A stretch of 64,000 bases of DNA from Adiantum capillus-veneris (Eukaryota; Streptophyta; Polypodiopsida; Polypodiales; Pteridaceae), in the NCBI GenBank assembly GCA_014529385.2, contig CM043944.1, positions 181,333,304-181,397,303 of the forward strand, in the 5' to 3' direction. This document shows, in pieces, positions 24,780 to 36,830 of the stretch (positions are counted from its first letter, which is position 1; the number at the start of each line of letters is the position of its first letter). The position numbers and the translations under genes are program-made. The notes below the pieces were generated by a model. That model did no database searches. It was not told where the DNA came from and saw only the letters and a program-made list of their open reading frames with translations.

Positions 24780-25250
24780 TACTTTGAAGACGCAGCCTCT
24801 CTAATTGAAGGGGAGCACTTTTATTTTCCTGTGTTGATATTATCATCCTGTGTAGATTTTGTCAGCTTGTGTGGATTTTACCATCCTATGTGGATACCAA
24901 CTTATCATCAAGTGTGGATATTGCATCTTCACTATTTTGTCCAAATCCCAAGGGGGGGATTGTAAATTGTGGGTTTTGTCCTAAAGTCTGAGTGACGGAG
25001 GGAAGAGGGGGAATCATCCCACATGCAATGGAGTCGAGAGGTAGATCTACTTAAATCTCACTTTCATGAATAAACAGCAGAATTCAAGTTTTCACTACAT
25101 GCTTGTCTATGGTGAGCCTATGCTAAGCTAAGTCAATACTCAAGATTGTGTTTTTTAGTCCAAGCTAATTCTATCTTGGAATCTAATTCACTTGAGTGAT
25201 AATCTTGCTGACACACACACTCACACACTTGCACTATGTTTGTCTTTCAT
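24780..25250 (+). mobile_element. Copia remnant: 3' end, polypurine tract and LTR start
   Basis: Degenerate repeats of a TGTGTGGATTTTACCATCCT-like unit (24830-24930) are followed by CCCAAGGGGGGAT and TGTAAATTGTGGG at 24960. This is a typical Copia polypurine tract and LTR start. The right end of the LTR cannot be fixed and no second LTR was found. Confidence 0.45.
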
Positions 25251-25551
25251 CCACCCTAGCTAGCATGATCCCATTCCCATCAATTTTTTCCTCTCTTTTT
25301 GTGGTATCCTGTTGATGTCTCCAATGTTTATTTGGAAACTCAAGAAATATTTCTTCCCCTCCTCGGAGTAGAAATTTGGTCGTTACATGCTCTCTTTTTT
25401 ATTTTGATTCTTTCGTTGTAATTGTCTCTTCTTCCAACTTTTCCATGGCATCATAGTAGTGCTCCAAAAAGACTAGCTGCTCCTCAATCATAGCCTTCTA
25501 CATCACAGAATTGTGTAGGTGTTGATTCATTAACACATACATCCATTGTGG
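25251..25551 (-). other. Possible 3' tail of element B
   Basis: No clear gene. On the minus strand about 25545-25390 is weakly coding-like, Glu- and Lys-rich with stops, and may be the end of the element B protein. Nothing else is seen. Confidence 0.25.
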
Positions 25552-28500
25552 TTAGGATTTGAGTCCATTAAAAGGGTTCGAACAAATGTTGAGGGAACAT
25601 TCCAGTATATATTCCACATTATTCACCTTTCTGTCTAGATGGTAGTCTTCCCTTTGCAAACTCCTCAATCGAGAAGCCCCACACCTCCAAATTGGAGTGT
25701 CTTTATGTATCCCTGAAGGTAGTTTAGTATCTACAGAGATCTCAGAGTCTGATTCTTGTATTGGTGTCCTCAACACATCCCTGTAGGAATGATCTTTCAA
25801 GTTTACTTGGGTGATTGCCCCTACTTGTTTTAGGTAGAGATAATCGTTGCCCCAGTCTTGGACTAGTTGTATTTGTCTCATAAAATGTCTTCCCAAGACA
25901 ATTTCATAATTGAGTTTCTTTCCAAATTCTACAGTGGCAAAAGTGTGCTGCTAGTCAATTCAGCAGGAAGTGACTATCACATTCTCAAGTAAGCCCATTG
26001 GTTTCTCTATGTGCCCATCTGCCAATTGCAGTTTCATTCTTGTTTTCCTTATTGCTGATTTTTTCCAAGCTTCCTAGATAAATTCCTGAACTTCCAAAAT
26101 TGGAGCTGATTTCAAGGTAATACTCCCATCTTGTGCTTCTCTTACCCTTTTCCATAGGTAGTTCAACCAATCTCCTTCAACTATTGGCAGCTCGTCCCAT
26201 CCTTCACTATCATGAATTTCTAGCTTAGGTGATGGTGCTATATCATTTTCCATGTTCCCAACAACTTTTCCTTTTCTTGAACTCTTTCCTTCATGGTTTC
26301 AGTCTCATTTTCATCCGGTTTTCCTGCAACCCCTTTGTTGTGGATTGTGTTTTTCCATCATGGTTTGTGTGATTTGCCAAGGTTTCTATAATCTTCTAGT
26401 CTAGCTACTTCCATATTTGGTGCTGGATAAATTTTCCATTGATTTTCCAAAATTTGACATGTTTTCAACCCAACTTGGAAACCCTCTAGAGCTGCATTGA
26501 TTGGTTCATAGATTTGGTCGACCAGTACTGATCGAGCTGATTTTGATTTTGGTTCTTTGAATTCGGTTGAAGGAGTCTAAACTTTTTCTTCTATTTCCTT
26601 CCATATCTTCTCTTCAGTCTCTTTTTGCTATTTTTGTCTCTTAATTTCGTACCTCTTGCATCTTTCTTTCTTAGAATTTTTAGAGGATTAATTGGATTTG
26701 TTAGATCCACTTGCGTTTTTTTGCTTGTTCTTCTTTTCTGGGCTCAAATCATCACTTGAACAACAAGAATTGCCTTCCCTTTATGATGAACTACTTGGCA
26801 TGATTTGAAATATGTTTATAGTAGTTCTTCCTTTGTTGGTTGGATTTCTAGGAAAACCTTCAAGAAAGTGTCCTCCCTTTTGTCCACATGCCCCACAGTA
26901 AGCCTTTATATGTTGTGCATTCTTATCTGGTTCAGGATAGTCATTCTTCCAAAGATCATCCACTCCACAGTTATGGTCATTGCCAAGGTTGGAAGGTTGG
27001 TTATTGATCTAGGCGGTATGATTTGAAACCAAGTCAAAGCTTTTCCTTCCAAGGTCATCCTCAACCCCTCAAACTGCGTATGGAAGTCGGTTATGCACTC
27101 AACTCTCAGAATATTTCTGAAGCCAAATGGTCATCATAAGCCCCCGATCTACTGTATTTTTGACCCACTTTTGGAAATCTTCTGGCGTGACTCTTTGATT
27201 GTGTTATGCACCCGCTCTTTCCCTTCTAGCCGGTGTCTCTCCCATTAATCCCTCAAACCAATTTTTTGGTAAGTGTGACTCATGTGGACTCCTTCTTGTC
27301 CTTGTGTCACTCATTCCTTCCCTATTATTGGCGTTTTCAACCTTTCTTTCTTTGTTATTACCATTGAGGTGACTATCCCTTGCTATGCTTCCTTGTTGGT
27401 TGGCCATGCTGTCATAAGATCTAGCATTTGGAGCCACATCCCATTGATCATTTTTTTGTACGGTTTCCATAATTACTTAGCGGATTGAGTTTCCCTAGTA
27501 CTTGGTTTGTTCAATCTCTTTTGGGGTCATAATAACAAAGTTATTGTCATTGTAACAATCTCTAAAGAGATGAGTGGGGAGTTTTTCTTAGCCTCTTTTC
27601 TTGATCCTAAAGATGTACACAATTTTCAAGGGAGTTAGTTGTCCTAATCTTGCATGGGTGGTCCATACCAAATCCTTAATATTGTTTTCTTTCCAGCAGT
27701 AAACTCCAAGTCTTGGGCTATCAGTGGGATGTGTTTTAATGGTTTAGCATCTATTGACTCATACCCTTCTAATTCTAAGACTAGAGGTCCCTCTTTTACA
27801 GCCATTGGGTATTAGACTATCAACCTCTAATCCTCATTTATCCATTGAATCAAGGTCTTGTATTTTATGATAATGTACCTCATTTTGGTCTACATACAGG
27901 TCATCCCATTTTTGGCTCTCACCTCCTCTTCAAATTTGATGGTATGGTCATCTATCCGCACTACAAACTCCTCATTTCGGTCCAAGTAACTTTGGGCTTT
28001 GTATTTGTTGGTCTTGAAGAAAGTCAGGATATGCTTGAATTTTAGTGAGGTCCCTATTCTTGATTGAGTCAAAAAGGAATACATGTTTGAGCTTGAATTG
28101 GAGTACGTGATTGATGGCACTTCTTTTGCGATAGTTTCTAATGGTCTCCCTTAGGTTACACTCTCCTCTATGGACTCTCTTATTATATTCTCTCCTAAGT
28201 CAATTGAGTTTCCCAAAACTATACGGGACCTTAGGTTCATATGTGGACTTATTCACTCAATTGAATTGATACCTCAAACCTGGAAATGCGGCCTTGATTG
28301 CAACCACAATGCTTTTTCTTTTGCTCTCGATTCATCACCAAGTTGCGAGTCCCTGTACACCAACACTCAAAATTGTATGTGATTCCAAAATTTAATGTCA
28401 ATATGGTCAATATGGAGTCAAAAAGATACAAAATTAACTTTCTCTATCCCTTGATAGACCCTTTGTGCAAAAAAGATGTGAATTTTGTTCACGCTATCTT

Positions 28501-28640
28501 AGGCACACCGAAGATATCTGCACTCATAGGCATGCTCAATTTCAACTTTCAACTCATAAATGGAGTCCTTATGGGAGTGCCAAAGACGAGCCTAATGTCA
28601 AATTTGAAAAAATACTTTCTTGGTGTAAGATTTATCTTCA
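25552..28640 (-). pseudogene. Element B: Gag-like repeats, zinc knuckle and protease fragment
   Basis: A decayed relative of element A on the minus strand, broken by many stops. From 5' to 3': repeat-like segments (L-Y-V-D-Q-N-E-V-H-Y-H-K-I near 27850-27890, S-Y-L-D-R-N-E-E-F near 27970-28000, Y-N-D-N-N-F-V-I-M near 27530-27560); a Ser/Asn-rich frame (27470-27204); a knuckle C-G-A-C-G-Q-K-G-G-H-F (26901-26858) whose last Cys is F; a charged linker; and the C-terminal half of a retropepsin-like domain with L-Q-L-A-D-G-H-I-E-K-P and V-L-G-R-H-F-M-R (26050-25760), ending at 25552. No RT or integrase seen. Its upstream end abuts the LTR of element C at 28647. Confidence 0.55.
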
Positions 28641-28646
28641 ACACGC

Positions 28647-29793
28647 TGTGAGCGGGATGAAAACACACACAGCGCCTCTATAACGACCCGACACACACTC
28701 TTGGGAAGATACACACACACACACACACACTATGGGGCACCACTCGGCTTAGACAACACACCTGGCCGAGACGGGGAACACACCTCTGGAGTGAGAGGAG
28801 AGAGACTATCCACTTGCCCACTCCACACAAACACACACACACACATACACACCCAAAAAACTCAGCTCAAAAGAGAAGAATTTCTGATGTTTAGATACAA
28901 TTGAGCTTGGGCCAACACCAATGGGGCAAATAGCTCACACAATATGGGTAAAATAAGCCAGATACAATCACAAACTAGAGCAGAAACTTTGCTCATAGGA
29001 GAAACTTACACAGAAAAACAGCAGGAAAAGAGTGAGGAATTTGGAAAAATGGACAGCGCCATCGCGTCCGAACAGCCCAAAACCCCAGTCTACAATGTCA
29101 AAGTGCTCAAATCCGACCTCGGATGAGCAGTTTACGGCCAAAACAGGCTCCAAAATGAGCAAAAACACAGTTGCGGCTGTTCCTCCTCTCTTCTCCACGT
29201 TTTTTCTGGTCTTCACTCTATTTTTTCAGTTCCCACACTTAGATTTATTAGTTGGGCACCCTTGGCCTTTTAGATGACCTCAAACGGACACCGAACATGC
29301 CAAAAACTGACCTCGCAATGCATAGTTGTCACCTTTTTGCATCATCCGCACACCTAGCACTCAGCTTTTTTCAAATAATGCATCCCGCAACCACGTGAAG
29401 TGGCCCCAAAAAGTGATCCTAATGATGACCTTTCTGCATAATTTCACAAGAAAACACCACTTTGTGTCCGTATTCTTCCACGTGCAAATATTGACCCCGT
29501 TCGGCCTCCTGACGCCACTCGATGCCATCTGACGCACCTGCTTACCTCATGTCGTCGGCCCGCGGATAACTTCCTCGAGAAGTTTTACACGCTATAAACT
29601 CCTCATTATTGTAGAAAAACACAGTGGTACTGGTAATAGTGAAAATCGATGCACTATGTACACCCTGTCCTACCTGTACACATGTGGGCCCCACATAACC
29701 ACCTGGCTAAGGAAAATGGGCAATCCTTTATTTGATGCACCATGCATGTATATGTACATATGCACAATCCCTTGCTCCAAAAAACTCCTGACA
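28647..29793 (-). repeat. Element C 3' LTR (putative, about 1.15 kb)
   Basis: On the minus strand it starts TGTCAGGAG just after a purine-rich tract and ends ...CGCTCACA. The inner edge is supported by the polypurine tract. The outer edge (28647) is a TG...CA guess, since no second LTR is present. It contains an (AC)10 tract at 28711-28730. Confidence 0.5.
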
Positions 29794-29795
29794 TA

Positions 29796-29815
29796 ATTTG
29801 CCCATCCCCTAGCCT
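29796..29815 (-). other. Element C polypurine-like tract
   Basis: The minus strand reads GGCTAGGGGATGGGCAAATT between the integrase stop and the LTR start. Purine-rich but not pure, so moderately supported. Confidence 0.45.
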
Positions 29816-29821
29816 GCTAGA

Positions 29822-30550
29822 TCATTCATGATCAGCAGCAGCAAAGAGAGATATGAGACTCGCTGCATCATAGGTCTCCTCATCCCTCACCAACACTGCT
29901 TGATCCACAGACAGCTCATCTTGCTCCACCATCATCAATCTAGCATGATACAATTTAAGACGCAACCCATTTACCCTTGACTTATGTAGAACACCATCCA
30001 GGTTAGCCAACTGATATGTGCCATTTGGAAAACACTCCACTACCTTGAAAGGGCCTTCCCACTTAATTTGAAACTTCTTTTGGAAGGTGTTGTCCAGCTT
30101 ACTATTGTAGCGCAAAACCAAGTCATGTTTCTTGATACCCTTACTTTTAACCTTTTCATTTATCTTTGCCAAAGCCTTATCCTGCATCTGCCCATAATGC
30201 TCCAATGCGCTCATCCTATCCAATTGGACCTCTTGTAAGTGCAAGAGCCTCTCTTTGAATGCATCACTAGGCCACCCAAGCAACTTCTCTAACATCTTGA
30301 CCGCAGGCAACTCTACCTCCACAGGCAATAGTGCTTCCTTTCCATACACCAAATGAAATGGAGTAAACCCTGTACCTGTCTTCACCGAAGTACGGTAAGC
30401 CCATAATGCACTAGGAAATTCCAAATCCCAATTCTTTCCTTGGTGCTCTGTCACTTTAGAAAGAATTTGTACCAACTCACCATTGAATCTTTCATTTAAG
30501 CCATTACACTGCGGGTAATAAGGAGTGGTATGCTGGTGCCTTATCTTCAT
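29822..30550 (-). pseudogene. Element C: integrase C-terminal part
   Basis: Open frame of 242 codons in a different frame from the block before it. It starts after the second catalytic Asp and holds the catalytic Glu in C-N-G-L-N-E-R-F-N-G, the W-A-Y-R-T segment and a C-terminal G-P-F-x-V domain that in gypsy elements binds DNA. It then ends in an acidic tail. No chromodomain is seen, as expected for the Tat branch. Confidence 0.88.
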
Positions 30551-30567
30551 CTTTGCACATAAAAAAT

Positions 30568-31625
30568 CTAGCAGTTTAGCTCGAAAGCCAGGCCCTTATC
30601 TGAAAGTAGCTCCAGTGGCACCCCAAACTTGCAACATATTTCATCATACACAAATTTTGCCACATCCTTTGTAGTGATCTGTTTTACTGCTATAGCCTCT
30701 ACCCATCTAGAGAGATAGTCCACTGCCGTCAAGATATAGCTTTTGCCCCTGCTTGTGATAGGTAACGGGCCTATTGCATCAATCCCCCACTTTTCAAACA
30801 CATCAAACACCATAATGGTTTTTCGTAGCTCTGGCTCCAACACTCTCTTCCCAAACGCTTGACACCTATTGCAAGACCTACACCAATGGTGAACATCCTT
30901 GTGCAAACTAGGCCATACATACCCCTCTTGCAAAATCTTATGCAAGGTGATCTTTAGAGCAAAATGGCCACCACATGCGCCTTCATGATTCTCTTCCAAC
31001 ACTCTATAAAGCTCCTCCCGCCAAGGTACACATCTCAACACGAGATCAGCCCCTTTCATGTATAAGACATCACCAATCAATTTGTACCTGTATGCTCTAC
31101 GCACAAAGCCATACTTCTTAGACTTCTGAATCTCCTTTGGAATGATTCCTGTTAGCAAAAACTCCTCTTCTTGAGCCAAACTTTCCCGGCCATGATAAAG
31201 AGGTAAATTGGTCCTCAACACGAATAGCTCCCCAATCATGCCTTGAGCTGCTTCATGTGCCTCTCCATTTAGAGCACGTTCAATGTGTCTGATGCTCCAT
31301 GCTTCGAACTTTTTTAACAGGCCTTTAATTCTGAAGCACATTTCCTTCAATGAGGTCTTGCTCTTCCACACACCCAGCACTTGCTTCACCACTAACAAGG
31401 CATCACCTTTTATGCTCAACCTTCAAACCCCATGCTTCAAACAAATGTGTAATCCGGCTTCCAATGTAGCATATTCAGCCTCATTGTTACTATGCGCATC
31501 CAATTTGAACCCTCTCTTGCATACTAGCCCCTCTGGATCATAAAGTGCTATACCCCTGAAGCTGCATCATGGCTCTTTCTGTATGAACCATCAAAGAACA
31601 CATGTGCATTGCTGATCTGTGGCAT
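30568..31625 (-). pseudogene. Element C: archaeal-type RNase H plus integrase N-terminal and core
   Basis: The open frame 31419-30568 (283 codons) and damaged sequence before it. A second RNase H is shown by V-F-F-D-G-S-Y-R-K-S (about 31580-31610), N-N-E-A-E-Y-A-T-L (about 31470-31490) and K-G-D-A-L-L-V-V-K-Q (about 31390-31415). Integrase follows: an H-x6-GGHF zinc end with C-x2-C (C-R-S-C-N-R-C), the first Asp in G-I-D-A-I-G-P-L and the second in L-L-S-D-K-G. The frame is lost just after, near 30580, and continues in the block at 30550. Stops lie within the RNase H part. Confidence 0.82.
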
Positions 31626-31829
31626 CTCAACTACTTTCTCAACACCTCATCACCACCTTTCCTTAACAATAGGGGATTCTCCTTGTAGGTCAACAAATCA
31701 GCTAGGGTAGCCTTGTACTACTTCCACTAGAAAAGAGAACTCAAACTCTTGCAGCTCAATTATCCATTTCTTCACCACAATTTGACATGTTAGTACCATT
31801 AATTAACTGTGGCAAAAAGGCATAACTCG

Positions 31830-33029
31830 TCAAGAAAACAAAAGCCGTGGTAGCAAGTAATGACGAAATCGTCGACAAGCAAATATTACACTGGCCATCA
31901 CTAGCTCTACTTCCGATAACTTTCTCTCCGCTACCAACTTCACTCGGCTTGCACAATACACTGGCCTCATATAATGGCTGCCCTTCCCCTTTTGCAATAG
32001 CATGGCTCCAATGGCATCATCCCCTACTGATGGATTTACATAAAACACTTTCTCCCAATCAGGAGCCTGCATGGCTGACAACCCCCCTAACACCTCTTTC
32101 ACCTCTTGAAACACTTCTTCACACTTGTCATCCCATTGCAATGGATCATGCTTTACCACTTGTTGTAATGGATAAAGAATCTGAGAAGACAATGGAATAA
32201 ACCTTGCCATGTACTTCACTTTGTGTATAAAGGTTGCCAATTGCTTCGTACTCGTAGGTGATGGAAGAAGAATAATAGACTTAACCTTGTCTGGATCAGC
32301 CTCAATGCCATTTTCTGACACCATGTGGCCCAATAACATCACCCTTGGCTGTGCTAGATGACATTTCTTTGGATTTAGTTGTCCTCCACATTCATCATAT
32401 CGAGCCAATACCATCTGCAGCTTCTCATGGTGATCAACCCTACTGCTATAGACACAGAAGTCATCCATAAAAGCTTTAACACAACTACCAATGAATGGTT
32501 CCAACACCCAATTTGCTCTCTCTTGATAGAAGGAAGGTCCATTTGACAACCCAAATGGCAATACTGTGTAGCAATAGCAGCCCCATGGCGTAATAAAAGT
32601 TGTCTTTGTGCGGTCTTTAAGAGAAATCTTCAATTGAAAATAGCCTGAAAAACCATCACACACACTGTACCTCTCATAACCAGCCACTGAATCCAAGATC
32701 TGATCGATGAATGGAAGAGGATATGAGTTCTTCTTAGTGGCTGCGTTTAAGGGTTTAAAATCTACACAAATTCTCCACTTCCCATCCTTCTTTGGACTGA
32801 CTACAACTGGACTCACCCATTTTGTGGTCTCCACTGGAACTATGAACCCTGCCTTCAATAACTTGTCCACCTCTACCCGCAAGGCTTCCATTTGCTCTTG
32901 ACCCATCCTTCTTAGCCTTTGCCGCACTGGCTTAGCACCTTCTTTCAGCTCTATATGCATCTCTTTGCCCTTGAACCCTCTGATCTCTTCATATGAAGTA
33001 ATGAACAAATCAGGAAAACTAGCCAGCAT
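31830..33029 (-). pseudogene. Element C: reverse transcriptase and RNase H
   Basis: Open frame of 399 codons. RT has W-V-S-P-V-V-V-S-P-K-K-D-G (about 71-83), the first catalytic Asp in V-C-D-G-F-S-G-Y (residue 125) and F-M-D-D at 187-190. The following RNase H has V-G-D-D-A-I-G-A-M, where the family usually has D-A-S, and is cut off by a stop or frame loss at 31830. This end joins, out of frame, to the second RNase H block. Confidence 0.92.
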
Positions 33030-33055
33030 GTGAAATATATATCCTTCTCCATAGC

Positions 33056-33658
33056 TCAGAGGTCTCCACTGATCATTTGTGTCATTAATTCCTGCTTCTT
33101 TGACAACTCAACCTTGGTTTGCATCAGCCCTTGAATCACTTCATAAGGCCCTTCACTTTCATCTTCAACCTCATTCGCAAATGCAACTAAGCCAATCTCC
33201 TGGATTTCTTTGTCCATCAAAAGAAATGCAACATCAGCATCCTCATCACTGCTGGTAGTGCTATCACTGTCCTCATCTGTCACCGTGGAAGAGTCTTCAT
33301 CACTAGACTCATCCTCATCTTCATAAAGCTCCTCTAATCGTTTCATTGTGTCCATATTATAAAGCTTCTTGGTACCTGTCTTTCCATAGAGGCTAATCGT
33401 ACCATGTCGCCAATCTTGAACAGCTCCCACTGCACGTAACCATGGTCTGCCCAGTATAATAGGATATGCTCCCAACCCTGCTGGCATCACATGAAAATCA
33501 ACCACTGCCTTTGCATCATATGCCTCCACTTCTAAGCTCTTTACAACACCTAAGCATTTTACTTTTTGATGGTTTGCCAATCTGATCGAAAACCTGACAC
33601 CCCAGCCACTGTGAGACCCTTCGCAGATTGTTATGTAACGCATTTGGGCTCGCCATCC

Positions 33659-33659
<1 letters not shown>
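33056..33659 (-). pseudogene. Element C: protease C-terminal half and acidic linker
   Basis: The frame is open up to 33724, but the first residues are microsatellite (poly-Gly and Val-Cys repeats). The real part shows V-M-P-A-G-L-G and I-I-L-G-R-P-W-L-R, the C-terminal half of a retropepsin, then a strongly acidic Asp/Ser stretch before RT. The active-site half is missing beyond the poly-C tract. A frame change at about 33050 separates it from RT. Confidence 0.75.
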
Positions 33660-33702
<43 letters not shown>

Positions 33703-33735
33703 ACACACACACACACACATGCACACAAAAGACTC

Positions 33736-33787
<52 letters not shown>
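33660..33787. repeat. Compound microsatellite: poly-C, (AC)n, (CT)n
   Basis: About 41 C (33660-33700), then (AC)8 (33703-33718), then (CT)n from about 33733 to 33787. It forms the exact right edge of recognisable element C. Confidence 0.95.
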
Positions 33788-33790
<3 letters not shown>

Positions 33791-35170
33791 AAGAATTTCT
33801 CATGCTACACATGCAATTTCAAAGAGTGAATATTGATAGGTTCTTATGAAGAGCCCATCTTGAATCTAGCAAGTAGCTCATCACTGTACTAGAAAATGAT
33901 TCTATCTTGTTCTTAGCAAATGAACACATTTCAATTGGTGGGATCAATATGCATAGACATGGTCTCTAGATGCCAATAAAAAAAAAAAGCACAAGCACAC
34001 ACAAGCAAAGAAATTTGATATTGCATAGGCAATCTACATCCTTGCTCGCTCGCTCTCTTGCTCGCTCTCTCTCTCTCTCTCTCCCCATCAAGTTTTATTA
34101 GTAATCTGCCTAAAAGAGTCCATGGAGTATGGTTTCTTCACTCTAATGAACAAAAACAAGTGATAAAATCAGGAGGCATGCCATCATAAGGTGCCTCTGA
34201 GCAAAAACAATTCTTTTGAAGAGGAAACAAGGGGAGAGCAATGACATACAAGTAATTTTTGTGTTTCTTGCTAAGAAAGGTCCTGAACCGCACTTTTATC
34301 TAGTAGTGTTACATACATACATAAGCAATATTAATCATACAAGTACTTTTTGCATATACACCTAAGAAAGTTTTTGAAAACATGTTTATTAACTAGCGGT
34401 ATTTACAGTCAACGAGTCTATAGTGAAGGGAAGGGAGGTAGAAGGGTTGGGTGCAAATCAGGAGTGCATGGGTTAGGTACACGAGAGAGTCTGGAAGAAG
34501 AGGGGGGGGGGGGGGGTTTGTTGATGGATCGAGAGAAGCGCATGTGAATAGGAGTAGGGTCATGGGAGAGTCGATCAAGGGTTCCAATTAGGAATCTTTG
34601 AAAGAAACAAAAAGAGTTTCTTTTTCTATTAGAGTATCTCTAGTATATTAAAGTATTTCTTTTTTATTAGAGTATCTCTAGTACATAAAGTATTTCTTTT
34701 TAATTAGAGTACATTAAAGTATCTTTAGTACATTTCTTTCAAATAGGGGTGTTGGTGGCAGAGGACCCAAGTGGCCATGGCAGTTTCACAAAGGACTATG
34801 CTAGGTAGAAGAGTCGTTAGTGAGGGAAGAGGGAGCTTTTGCATATGCATCATAAGCATCAAGAAGATCAACCCTTTGTCCATGATGTGTTCTAGATGCT
34901 TGCAATGCAGTGCAATCGACTTGTGAAGGCTCTTGGAGAGGGTGATAAATGCTTTATCTGCCATGACACAAGAACCCTCATTAATCAATATGATCGTTGG
35001 TAAGCTTACACCAAGCAGGCATTTGCAAAATTTGGTGCCAATGTTTCTCTACAGGCATAGCAAAATGGCCTTCGGCATTTGGTCCTTGGGATGCATTAAT
35101 GTGTTGGAGATGATGGTCTCCTAAAGCCAAGGCTAGCAGTAAGGAGCTACAAGAGAGCCCGCCCGCACAG
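33788..35170. other. Non-coding stretch with minor repeats
   Basis: No gene seen. It contains CT-rich patches near 34060-34082, a run of about 16 G at 34502-34517, and three degenerate copies of a roughly 48-bp TTTCTTTTT..ATTAGAGTATCTCTAGTA unit at 34618-34740. Confidence 0.5.
34618..34740. repeat. AT-rich tandem repeat, about 3 copies
   Basis: The motif TATTTCTTTTT(T)ATTAGAGTA recurs three times with AGTATCTCTAGTA spacers; copies differ by small deletions. Confidence 0.75.
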
Positions 35171-35305
35171 GCCAATGATATTTTTTGGCTATGTTTGTAA
35201 AGCAACCCCAAGGCAAAGCCCACAACACAGTGGGGCACATGCCAATGATATTTTTTGGCTACGTTTGTAAAGCAACCCCAAGGCAAAGCCCACAACACAG
35301 TGGAG
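35171..35305. repeat. 70-bp tandem duplication
   Basis: GCCAATGATATTTTTTGGCT and what follows at 35171 recurs at 35241 with one base change over about 65 bp (ATGTTTG versus ACGTTTG). Recent duplication in non-coding DNA. Confidence 0.9.
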
Positions 35306-35655
35306 ATCGTGCATCAATCGATTGCCATGTGGGATTGTAAGAGAGATCAGGCTGGGGATACAAGGATCGAGTGCAATTGAGAGGATTTATTAGGTTCAAG
35401 GTTTTATTATTAACTGCAAATCACACTTTTTTCAAAGTATTGATGATTAAGCTAGTCATTTCATGTTAGAGCTGAGCTTTTTGAAAGAAGTTCAGTACCA
35501 CAAATTTCTCCTTATATTCATGGCTTTAAGATTAGAGAAATATTGAGTTGTGTTTCCAATTAGAACAATATTGGGGATGAGATCCTGCATGTTGTATAAG
35601 TAGTCTAGTTATACACAAGAAGTTTTGGACAAATTCTCACATTGTGACTTACCTC

Positions 35656-35809
35656 AACATCATGAGCTTCTGTGAGGGAGGCACCGCATGTCTAGCTAGG
35701 TATGATTGGGGGCAGGGGACCGTCGGCCCGGTGGGGGGCCGGGGGTCCCCTGCCCCCAATCGTACCTAGCTAGGTATGCGGTGCCTCTCGAGCAGAAGCT
35801 CATGATGTT
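35656..35809 (+). ncRNA. 154-bp near-perfect hairpin, possible small-RNA precursor or MITE
   Basis: Two 74-base arms (35656-35729 and 35736-35809) pair in exact register around a 6-base loop (35730-35735). I count 65 of 74 identical positions. Of nine differences, six are G-U compatible if the plus strand is transcribed, leaving only three true mismatches. Arms begin AACATCATGAGCTTCTG. There is no open frame, no clear target-site duplication and no known miRNA that I recognise. It could be a MIRNA-like locus, a foldback element or a young inverted duplication. Confidence 0.5.
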
Positions 35810-36015
35810 ATTCATTGTATGAAAAACTCTGGAAAAGACTCCGTTTTCCTACATGAGAAAATTTCTAAATCTTCTTGTGGGCGTAATATGCCAACTTTTG
35901 GGGGCACCCAGCTCCAGACTAGCTGCAATCGGTGTCCCACAGAAGGTGCAAGTTGGACTAGCACATGGGAGGTGGGGAGCTCCTCTAGTTGTTGCCCATC
36001 TGTCGCAAGAAGTTC

Positions 36016-36059
<44 letters not shown>

Positions 36060-36780
36060 GTCAGGTGTTGTCATCCATGCGGTGCCCATTGAGCACACGA
36101 TTCTTACAACAAGTGCAGCATGCAGGAGTTGAGCACGAGCGCAGAGGGAATTGACTGAAGCGCAGAGAAGGGCAGGCTTGGGCAAGGGGGATATGCCACA
36201 GAGACTGACTCTTTTGCCTTCGAATGATCATATTCTCATGAAGCAATGGGATTTTTTTGGGGTTGGACTGTGTTGTGCAAGGCTGAGCAAGTTGAGAGAG
36301 GGAAAAGTTGTGCCCACTAACAACATGTTAGCAGAGAGCTCATAGTTCTGCAGCGGGAATGGCCATGGCTAGCAAAGCAAGAACCTGTGAGGGCTCCATC
36401 ATGCAAAGAATCAGTGTTTAAGCACTGAATCGTGTACATAGGCGCCTTCCAGGGTCATGGCAGAATAAATCGCCAGGTACTAAGTGCGCACTGTCAAGTA
36501 TGCGGGACAATTTTGAAGGAGGAGGGACCTCTATAAATTATACGGGCTACAATCCACACCCAACCCTCGACCGCCTTAAGGTCCCTTTTGGTCGTGTTAT
36601 TGTTGCCCTACTAGTAGAGCCGAGTCCCCCTCACGCACCAGGGGCATACAGTGCATAGATCTGCATTAAATGGGGCTTCGTCCCGTTGTATGCTCCACAA
36701 ACTTTTCTTTGTTTTGTATTTTTTGTAGCGTATGCAGCTTGCGAGTCTTCGCACTCTATGCCATGTAGGTCTTCAGCCGC

Positions 36781-36830
<50 letters not shown>

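Larger units (their letters stand above)
28647..33787 (-). mobile_element. Element C: Tat-type Ty3/gypsy retrotransposon, 5'-truncated
   Basis: On the minus strand: protease remnant, RT-RNase H, a second (archaeal-type) RNase H, integrase, polypurine tract and 3' LTR. The dual RNase H is the hallmark of the Tat/Ogre branch. Gag, the first half of protease and the 5' LTR are missing; coding sequence stops at a compound poly-C/(AC)n/(CT)n tract (33660-33787). Several frameshifts and stops, so inactive. Confidence 0.85.

Noticed and set aside
28647-28900. Plus-strand Thr/His frames near 28.7 kb
   Set aside because: They follow (AC)n in the element C LTR.
33516-33849. Poly-Gly and poly-Pro open frames at 33.5-33.8 kb
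   Set aside because: They arise from the poly-C tract and (CT)n; only the part below 33660 is real protease remnant.
35171-35305. The 70-bp duplication as a mobile-element footprint
   Set aside because: Too long for a target-site duplication and no element between the copies; plain tandem duplication.
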